The translations under genes and the position numbers were made by a program. The notes under the pieces were generated by a model. That model ran no database searches. It was given only the letters and a program-made list of their open reading frames with translations, and was not told where the DNA came from. A DNA stretch of 31,119 nucleotides from Bacilli bacterium (GTDB lineage Bacteria > Bacillota_I > Bacilli_A > RF39 > UBA660), in the NCBI GenBank assembly GCA_017411235.1, contig JAFPMR010000054.1, forward strand, positions 1 through 31,119, written 5' to 3'. Below are positions 25,701-31,119 of this stretch, one piece after another. Within the stretch, counting starts at the first letter, position 1, and every line of letters starts with the position of its first letter.

Positions 25701-28700
25701 CTGGAACTATTCAAATAAATGGTGGAGAAATAAATAGTAATGGAACAGCCGTTTACTTATGTACATATCCATCTGGAATACTAAATGTAACTGGTGGAAA
25801 GATTCATGGTAACACAACAGGAATAGGAACAAGTAACTATTATGCATACTCTGCGAGTGGAACAGCAACTATTACGGGCGGAGAAATCAGTGGAGGAACA
25901 TACGGAATTGACGCTCGTTCAGGAATTATAAATATTGGATCAGATGATGAAGTGTTAAGTACAACAACACCAGTTATAACTGGCGGAACATATGGTGTTT
26001 ATATTAGTCATGGTTCAACACCATTGAATGCAAACTTCTATGATGGTTTATTAAAAGGTAAAACCGGTAGTTATTATGGCGAGTTTACTTTAACACCACA
26101 AAAAACACAAATATTTACTGAAACTGAAGAAGAATATATTAAAAGTTATCTAATAGAAGCTGAGTATTTCTTAAGAATTGGAGATATTGAGTATAATTCA
26201 TTTAATGATGCCTATGCGGCAGCAACCGATGACGATACTATTTATTTAATAAAAGACACAAGAAATACATCCAGTCTTCCAACAATTGAAGCAGAAAGAA
26301 CAATCAAATTTGATTTAAATGGTCATAGTCTTCAAATTGCTTCTACAATTATTAACAACGGAACATTTGAAATTCTTGATAGTAGTGACGAAGGAACAGG
26401 TATTATTACTTCTACAGTATCTGGTTCATATTTCATGAACAATACTGGAACTGTAAACTTAAATGGCGGTTCATTATCATCATCGACTGGTTACATTTAT
26501 AATAAAGGAACAATAAATTTAGATGGTTCAAACCTAAACTTCAAAACACAATATGTTATTTATGATGATAATGCAACATTAAATATCAATTCAGGATCTA
26601 TCACTATCAATAGTGGAGAAAACAAAGCATATGCAGTTTATGGTAAAGGTACCACAACAATGAATGGCGGTACTATTACTACACAAAACAAAACACAAGG
26701 AGCTATCTATTTGGGCGGCAATATGAGTTTTATCCTAAATAATGGTGAAATATATGCTTCTGGTTCATCAGTATATGGTGAAGGTGGAGCATTCACTATG
26801 AATGGTGGTAAGATGACATCAGCAGGAACAGGAGTTCATTTCTATAGTGGAGCTACAATAAATATTAATGGTGGAGAAATTTATAGTAATGGAACAGCTG
26901 TTTATCTATGTACATATCCAGCAGGAATACTAAATATAACTGGTGGAAAAATACATGGCGATAATACCGGAGTAGGTATGAGTAACTATTATGCATATTC
27001 AGCAAGTGGAACAGCAACTATTACAGGTGGAGAAATCAGTGGCGGTACATATGGTATCGACACAAGTTCCGGAGTATTAAATATAGGACTTGACGACGAA
27101 ACAATTAGTACAACAACACCAGTTATAACTGGCGGAACATATGGTGTTAATATCAAATATGGTTCAACTCCATTACATCCAAATTTTTACGACGGTATCT
27201 TAAAAGGTAAAACAGCAGGATTCAACGGAGAATTTGCTTTAATCCCAGAAAAAACTCGAATTCATACAGAAACTGAAGAAGAATATTTAATCAGCTATTT
27301 GGTAGCTGCAGATAATTTCTTAAGAGTAGGAACAGAAGAGTTTAATTCATTTACAGATGCCTATAATGCAATAACTGACGAGGGAACAATTGAATTATTA
27401 GCATCAGTGAATTATAAAACACCTCTTCCAACAATTGAAAATACTAAGAGTGTAACATTAGACTTACAAGGTCATACATTAAATATTACTAGTACTTGGT
27501 ACAATAATGGAACACTAACAATAATGGATAGTAGTGATGGAAAAACAGGAATCTTACAGTCAAGTGCATCCGGTGTAAATTTCATGAACAATACTGGAAC
27601 TGTAAACTTAAATGGTGGAACAATAACATCTTCGACAGCATATATTTATAACAAAGGATTAATTAATTTAGATGGTTCAGATTTGAATTTTAGAACCATA
27701 TATGCAATTAGTAATGATAATGCCAATGTTGTGATTGATTCGGGATCTATCACCATCAATAGTGGAGAAAACAAAGCATACGCAATAACTGGTAAAGGTA
27801 CTACGACAATGAATGGCGGTACTATTACTACACAAAACAAAACACAAGGAGCTATCTATTTGGGTGGCAATATGAGTTTTATCCTAAATAATGGTGAAAT
27901 AAATGCTTCAGGTTCTTCTGTATATGGTGAAGGTGGAACATTCACTATGAATGGTGGAAAGATGACATCAGCAGGAACAGGAGTTCATTTCTATAGTGGA
28001 GCCACAATAAATATTAATGGCGGAGAAATTTATAGTAACGGAACAGCTGTTTACTTATGTACATATCCAGCAGGAATACTAAATATAACTGGTGGAAAAA
28101 TACATGGCGATAATACTGGAGTAGGTATGAGTAACTATTATGCTTATTCAGCAAGCGGAACGGCAACTATTACAGGTGGAGAAATCAGTGGAGGAACATA
28201 CGGAATTGATGCTCGTTCTGGGACTCTAAATCTTGGAGTAGATGACGGAGACATAAGCATAACTAAACCAAGCATAATAGGTGGAACATATGGTGTTTAT
28301 ATTAGTCATGGTTCAACACCATTAACTGTTAATTTCTATGATGGTATCTTAAAAGGTAAAACAGATAATTATTTTGGAGTAATAGATAATACTGCAGAAC
28401 ATACAATTATCAAAGAAGATACAGAAACAATAGATGAAGAATTATACCAAACAGCATATTTAATACAACAAGTTGATTTCATTAAGAATGGTGATACATT
28501 ATATAGCAATATGAAAGATGCTATAGATGAAGCTAATAGTGGAGATATATTAGAATTAATAAACGATGGACAAAACTTTGAACCAATAACTATACCAGCA
28601 GATAAAGAACTAACAATAGATTTCAAAACATATTCTATACTAACGTCAAAACCAGTAATCAATAATGGTACATTAACAATTACAAGTGACCCTGATAGTG

Positions 28701-29791
28701 ATGAAGATCATATAGAATTTGCTGGAACAGATTATTTAATAACAAATAATGCTAGTGGTACATTAACAATAGAGAACATCTACTTTAATGCTCCTTACAT
28801 AGTTAAAAATAATGAAAATGGTACCTTAACAATAAAAAATACAAAGATGATATCTTCAAATACTGCAGTTAATAATTTAGGAGCTATGAGTATCGAAGAT
28901 TCTAATATAACTGGTTCAACATATGCAGTTTATATTTCAACCACAGCAGATAACTCAATCAAGAGTTCTTCATTATCGTCTCCAAGCAATGTAATCTATA
29001 AAAACTCTAGTTCTAAGACCATTGTAGAGGGCAGTACAATAACAGGGTATGTAACAAATAACAATGCTTCTGGTATCATGAATCTTAAAAATACAAATAT
29101 TAGTGTCACAACAAGTGGTAAAGATAACCAAACAATTACTAATGCCGGTTCAATGACATTAGATAAAGTAATGGTGGAACATACTACAAGCAATTATAAT
29201 ACTAGTGGCAGTTATACTAATAGAGGAATAAAGAATACTGGAACATTAGTAATAGAGAATACTTCAAAAGTAAAAGTAGTTTATCTAACAAGTCAAAGAG
29301 GACTTAATACAATAGGAATTCTAAACCAAGGTAATTTAGAAGTATCTAATAGTGACATTGAATTAAGCGGAAACAACAAATCTAATTCTTATGTATCATA
29401 TGGAATATATAATGATAGTGGAACATCAGTTGTTAAAACAGGAACTATTGATGTAAAAGGTGCTACAACTTATGGTATATATATCAATTCTGGAGAAGTA
29501 GTATTTGGAGTTCCGGAACCAACTGATTCAATCAATTATGGTGGCGAATTCGCGGATGTATCAACAACAAATCCATATATTGAGTCTGTAGGAACAAATC
29601 AAGGTATAGGAGTTAAAAATAATAACAGTAGATTCAAATACTACGATGGTAAGATATTAGGTAGCACAAGCGCTAAACCTGAACTAGCAACAGATATAGA
29701 ATACCTATACGAAGCTATCGATTATACAGATTCAGAAACCGGATATAAGTACTGTATTCTTGAATGGATGAGAAATTCAGGAGGTAACTAA
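22736..29791 (+). CDS. Giant surface protein 2: InlB-type repeats plus five beta-helix modules
   Basis: This paralogue of giant protein 1 has 2351 aa from the ATG at 22736; an in-frame GTG at 22724 is rejected because it is part of the ribosome binding region. In order it has:
- a signal peptide (1-19, VKA-S);
- a beta-rich domain (about 20-138);
- NPNTG (142-146), a perfect NPxTG-type sorting motif, a hydrophobic stretch (150-168), KKYHSK, and a second hydrophobic stretch (175-192) ending VIA-KEE;
- four InlB-type repeats (about 208-500);
- five header/helix/YDG modules starting at ~503, 682, 1144, 1527 and 1913.
The InlB part and the last ~130 residues (from YGIYND) match protein 1 closely; the helix passenger is much more diverged, with MNGGTIT/TITGGEISG-style rungs. 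There is no C-terminal anchor. It ends ...SGGN with AGGAGG for the next gene. Confidence 0.88.
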   Translation: MKKIFLFLILFLSGSIVKASGLELVNITPEYDQEQNLLIKEPENGYNFNLAFLWFDQEVIYKATIKNSEDYKIIIEDVNLNNPNSETLSFSYEGLDNNYVINPGEEKEVTLKLKTLSRITKSINEEYNFKVKYLVDSPESINPNTGTGKIIVTFAILALSFLLCIILYKKYHSKAFMVLLVGISTIAVTVIAKEEKTLSITGNVDYKAAYSVVVDPNGGIYDGKTTETSVLLVDGEIYSVLPVTKENHDFQGWEINPNTKEMNNEEITVDENISLKALWDEEYYVLTIDTDGGTYKGISGIIHNSYRPNEDIELANAEKTGYEFNHWEDEDGNVVTSPLRITKDTTIYAKYEDKYLNVTINPNGGKFNGSEEIYTTSVKYNSTIDISDISRDEYTFVGWLKNNNIVIDSDEITITEDTTLEARWESIYKYYITVNPNGGTYKGNTGVVVETVFGGNSYTLVDPQREGYVFARWVYENGDPVENTTFDVYEDISVKAEWEEIICKIDNTFYSSIMKAEAAAKTGDTIVLLKDTRETVTNSKKVTLDLNNHKVTGSLTNTSAGDITIINGIIENPDGIAVTNDGILTIGIDDLKDDGTSNIIRDNVQIIGTTVGLKQNNIFYYYDGFIEGDIALEGGYDGSPYYRNTFDDTIVHYFPFVDHNHEKDCQHVELEASDKAVSKTSVHGDIYYYNLQDNINTSARTGYAMYAVRDFNAEYSLSIPENANISFDIVGYNVNIGDTTTNNGTFTIKDSSDNIGSLSVTGTITNNNKLTIKDVKITITTPNNLINNNKTLDIKNSTLISQAGYTVNLGTEGTLSIDATTTLKGNSYTIYNPTNSNLVLSKGTVGGINNYGTVELKESISVQTGASYIYNQSSAKLLMNGGTINSTAQYAIYNNNATVEIKNGDIVINSSANKAYAIEGKGTTTMNGGTITTQNKTQGAVHLGSDMNFIMNNGTITTVNSGVYGEGGLFTMNGGTINANGTGVHYYSSGTIQINGGEINSNGTAVYLCTYPSGILNVTGGKIHGNTTGIGTSNYYAYSASGTATITGGEISGGTYGIDARSGIINIGSDDEVLSTTTPVITGGTYGVYISHGSTPLNANFYDGLLKGKTGSYYGEFTLTPQKTQIFTETEEEYIKSYLIEAEYFLRIGDIEYNSFNDAYAAATDDDTIYLIKDTRNTSSLPTIEAERTIKFDLNGHSLQIASTIINNGTFEILDSSDEGTGIITSTVSGSYFMNNTGTVNLNGGSLSSSTGYIYNKGTINLDGSNLNFKTQYVIYDDNATLNINSGSITINSGENKAYAVYGKGTTTMNGGTITTQNKTQGAIYLGGNMSFILNNGEIYASGSSVYGEGGAFTMNGGKMTSAGTGVHFYSGATININGGEIYSNGTAVYLCTYPAGILNITGGKIHGDNTGVGMSNYYAYSASGTATITGGEISGGTYGIDTSSGVLNIGLDDETISTTTPVITGGTYGVNIKYGSTPLHPNFYDGILKGKTAGFNGEFALIPEKTRIHTETEEEYLISYLVAADNFLRVGTEEFNSFTDAYNAITDEGTIELLASVNYKTPLPTIENTKSVTLDLQGHTLNITSTWYNNGTLTIMDSSDGKTGILQSSASGVNFMNNTGTVNLNGGTITSSTAYIYNKGLINLDGSDLNFRTIYAISNDNANVVIDSGSITINSGENKAYAITGKGTTTMNGGTITTQNKTQGAIYLGGNMSFILNNGEINASGSSVYGEGGTFTMNGGKMTSAGTGVHFYSGATININGGEIYSNGTAVYLCTYPAGILNITGGKIHGDNTGVGMSNYYAYSASGTATITGGEISGGTYGIDARSGTLNLGVDDGDISITKPSIIGGTYGVYISHGSTPLTVNFYDGILKGKTDNYFGVIDNTAEHTIIKEDTETIDEELYQTAYLIQQVDFIKNGDTLYSNMKDAIDEANSGDILELINDGQNFEPITIPADKELTIDFKTYSILTSKPVINNGTLTITSDPDSDEDHIEFAGTDYLITNNASGTLTIENIYFNAPYIVKNNENGTLTIKNTKMISSNTAVNNLGAMSIEDSNITGSTYAVYISTTADNSIKSSSLSSPSNVIYKNSSSKTIVEGSTITGYVTNNNASGIMNLKNTNISVTTSGKDNQTITNAGSMTLDKVMVEHTTSNYNTSGSYTNRGIKNTGTLVIENTSKVKVVYLTSQRGLNTIGILNQGNLEVSNSDIELSGNNKSNSYVSYGIYNDSGTSVVKTGTIDVKGATTYGIYINSGEVVFGVPEPTDSINYGGEFADVSTTNPYIESVGTNQGIGVKNNNSRFKYYDGKILGSTSAKPELATDIEYLYEAIDYTDSETGYKYCILEWMRNSGGN
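25360..28471 (+). repeat. Three ~1149-nt internal repeats in giant gene 2
   Basis: The copies are the end of module 2 (core 25360-26164), module 3 (26165-27313) and module 4 (27314-28471). GGTAAAGG landmarks at 25493, 26642 and 27791 are exactly 1149 nt (383 codons) apart. About 400 bases (26668-27050 against 27817-28199) are nearly identical at the DNA level between modules 3 and 4, far closer than the rest of the gene. Confidence 0.92.
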
Positions 29792-29792
29792 A

Positions 29793-30536
29793 ATGAAAAA
29801 GAAAAACTTAATTATCATACTAGGAGTAGTACTATTACTAGTAGTACTCCTAGTAATACTATTTATAATTAAATCTAACAAATTAACAGATTTAGAAAGA
29901 ATAAAAATAGAAGACAATAGTAAAGATGTAATGTTATTTATGGAAGAAGTTGAAACATCTAAAGACATCGATAGATTCATCGCTTATGCCTTAGAATATT
30001 CTTATAATCTAAACGATAAAGATATTTTAACTGCCAAGGAGATTAAAGAATTAATACAATCTAAATTTAATGTTGAATTAAAAGAGGATAGTATCAATGA
30101 TGTAGGTGTAACACCTTACTTATTAGATAAGCATATAGCTCATGATCCAGAAGAGAAAACATATTCAATCAATAAAAAAGATCTTACTCAAGCAGCAATT
30201 GCTAAAATACCTGTAGTTAAATATGAAATATCTAAGATAAAGAAAAAAGGCAAAAAATATATCGTTACTTATAACAAATATGTCGTAGAAAATCCATACG
30301 AAGTATTAAATTACTATAACGATATGACAGGTAAATTAACTGATGAAGAAAAAGAAAACTATACACCATATGATACAAGTGATATCTATAACTATTTAAC
30401 TTGTAAAGGTAAAATAACATCAGTTAAAGAAGCTATTGATAAAGATAACATTGAAAAAGTAGGTAAGGTAGATAAAGAAATAACAGTTACTTATATCATC
30501 AAAGATGACAAATTATTAATTGATGAAGTCAAATAA
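29793..30536 (+). CDS. Single-pass membrane partner protein 2
   Basis: This 247-aa paralogue of the protein at 21910 is about 60% identical by eye over the central part. It has the same layout: a Lys-rich N-terminus, one Leu/Val/Ile helix (about 7-27), then a ~215-residue external domain with IAYALEYSYN, KEIKELIQSKFN, DVGVTPYLL, KKKGKKYIVTY, NPYEVLNYYND and YNYLTCKGKITSVK. The single Cys in LTCKGK is conserved. The ATG is 1 base after the giant gene stop, and a perfect AGGAGG lies at the end of that gene. The pairing is kept in both cassettes, so a joint function is likely, but none can be named from sequence. Confidence 0.82.
   Translation: MKKKNLIIILGVVLLLVVLLVILFIIKSNKLTDLERIKIEDNSKDVMLFMEEVETSKDIDRFIAYALEYSYNLNDKDILTAKEIKELIQSKFNVELKEDSINDVGVTPYLLDKHIAHDPEEKTYSINKKDLTQAAIAKIPVVKYEISKIKKKGKKYIVTYNKYVVENPYEVLNYYNDMTGKLTDEEKENYTPYDTSDIYNYLTCKGKITSVKEAIDKDNIEKVGKVDKEITVTYIIKDDKLLIDEVK
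29819..29854 (+). other. 36-base imperfect palindrome in the coding start of partner gene 2
   Basis: ACTAGGAGTA (29819-29828) pairs with TACTCCTAGT (29845-29854). Inside, TACTA can pair with TAGTA after one G-G mismatch. The position and outer arms match the structure at 21936-21968, while the centre differs in length by 3 bases. Confidence 0.6.
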
Positions 30537-30562
30537 AAAAGAAGGTTAAACCTTCTTTTTTT
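30535..30562. terminator. Bidirectional terminator at the right end of cassette 2
   Basis: GAAGG (30541-30545) pairs with CCTTC (30551-30555), flanked by six A on the left and seven T on the right. It serves the cassette 2 operon and the convergent minus-strand gene. Confidence 0.85.
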
Positions 30563-31119
30563 ATACTAATGTTAATGTAATAATCGTTAATATTATTACA
30601 ACAATTAAGATACATACAATAATTGCAAAAGTAGAAACAAATCCTTCACTAGCATTTTGATATTTTCTTTCTAATTTTAATGCTCTTTCTGTAGCTTTTT
30701 GTTGAGTAGTTTCATAATCTAATTCATCATTAACTACAGTATCTTTTGATTTAACAGCTTTTTCTTCTAACTCAACAGCTTTATCTAAAGCATCTTCTTG
30801 ATTATGAGTTAAAGCAGCTTCTGCTTCATCAGCTTTAACACTCAAATCAAGAATATAAGATCTAAATGTATTTAATACTGCCATTAATTCTGGTAATAAG
30901 TATTCTTCATATAACATTAAGTCACCTAAGAAAGCATAATAAGTAGCAACATCTTCCTTTTGTTGTGCACTTAATTCTTCATTAGAATCAAGTAGGTGAT
31001 AAAATTCTTCACTACTAATTAATGGAATAATCTCGTCTTCAACATCATCTTTTTGTAAAACGTTTTCTTCTTCAACATCTTCTGCTTTAGCATCAGTTTC
31101 TATTGTAGTAGAACTACCA
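30561..31119 (-). CDS. Acidic coiled-coil protein with C-terminal membrane anchor, 5' truncated
   Basis: I do not recognise a family. The frame stays open from its stop at 30561 to the window edge, so the gene probably starts beyond 31119; 185 residues are visible. The internal ATG at 30917 would give a 118-aa protein, but the upstream frame is open for 67 more codons with protein-like sequence and its AGGTG site may be chance. The visible part begins with a highly acidic stretch (EDVEEENVLQKDDVEDE), then EEFYHLLDSNEELSAQQKED, and a long helical region rich in Ala/Glu/Lys that should form a coiled coil. It ends in a ~23-residue hydrophobic helix of Ile/Val/Leu at the very C-terminus. This is a tail-anchored layout with the acidic bulk in the cytoplasm, if no signal peptide exists upstream. 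Confidence 0.72.
   Translation of the reverse strand, partial: GSSTTIETDAKAEDVEEENVLQKDDVEDEIIPLISSEEFYHLLDSNEELSAQQKEDVATYYAFLGDLMLYEEYLLPELMAVLNTFRSYILDLSVKADEAEAALTHNQEDALDKAVELEEKAVKSKDTVVNDELDYETTQQKATERALKLERKYQNASEGFVSTFAIIVCILIVVIILTIITLTLV

Larger units (their letters stand above)
14703..30562 (+). repeat. Tandem duplication of a surface-protein/partner cassette
   Basis: Two units (14703-22670 and 22671-30562) each contain promoter with dyad, giant surface gene, 1-base gap, membrane partner gene, and terminator. Gene order, spacing, domain plan, module count and regulatory DNA agree, so the second arose by duplication of the first or of a common parent. Protein divergence shows it is not recent. 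Confidence 0.9.

Noticed and set aside
16980..28840. CRISPR-like array suggested by recurring short strings
   Set aside because: The repeats are in frame inside coding sequence, with periods of 1149 or 1185 nt and protein-level rungs. There are no short identical repeats with equal unique spacers.
14703..30562. Mobile element carrying the surface cassettes
   Set aside because: No transposase, integrase, terminal inverted repeats or tRNA site is seen, and promoter style and codon use match the neighbouring genes.

Overview
The window is a low-GC, densely packed stretch of bacterial chromosome, most likely from a Gram-positive member of the Bacilli or the Mycoplasmatota-like gut lineages. This placement is inference. 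It rests on the very A/T-rich third codon positions, extended -10 promoters, short U-tailed terminators, a PssA/Psd phosphatidylethanolamine pathway, and NPxTG-type surface signals. Trp is written TGG, and TGA appears to end psd, so the standard bacterial code fits better than the Mycoplasma code.

Bases 1-14.7 kb are mainly housekeeping genes in short, separately terminated units. In order they are: the 3' end of gpmI; a small two-TM protein; mgtE on the minus strand; a PIG-L deacetylase overlapping a YfhO-like membrane protein; a Cof-type HAD phosphatase; a six-TM protein; an overlapping pssA-psd-methyltransferase operon; a PP2C phosphatase with a DUF1292-like partner; enolase; a 242-aa orphan; and pta. 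No intergenic gap exceeds 160 bases. Several stop codons lie inside the terminator hairpin, and the terminator U-tract often runs directly into the next TGnTATAAT-type promoter.

Bases 14.7-30.5 kb are the unusual part: two tandem copies of a two-gene cassette. Each cassette has an almost identical promoter with a TAAAGT-N2-ACTTTA dyad between -35 and -10. It then encodes a giant surface protein (2377 and 2351 aa), followed 1 base later by a 244/247-aa single-pass membrane protein, and ends in a terminator. The giant proteins share one plan. A signal peptide and a ~120-aa beta-rich domain come first. A cell-wall-sorting-like NPNT(G/T) motif with a hydrophobic stretch and KK follows, and then a second signal-peptide-like hydrophobic segment. 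After that come four InlB-type (Flg_new) repeats and exactly five 'header / beta-helix / YDG' modules. Neither has a C-terminal anchor. Their ends and InlB repeats are better conserved than their helix passengers, and internal modules repeat at exact periods (1185 nt in the first, 1149 nt in the second) with mosaic similarity that suggests gene conversion.

The window closes with a convergent minus-strand gene for an acidic, coiled-coil, C-terminally membrane-anchored protein. It runs off the right edge. The most promising candidate for something undescribed is the duplicated surface-protein/partner cassette with its internal sorting-signal hairpin and shared dyad promoter.
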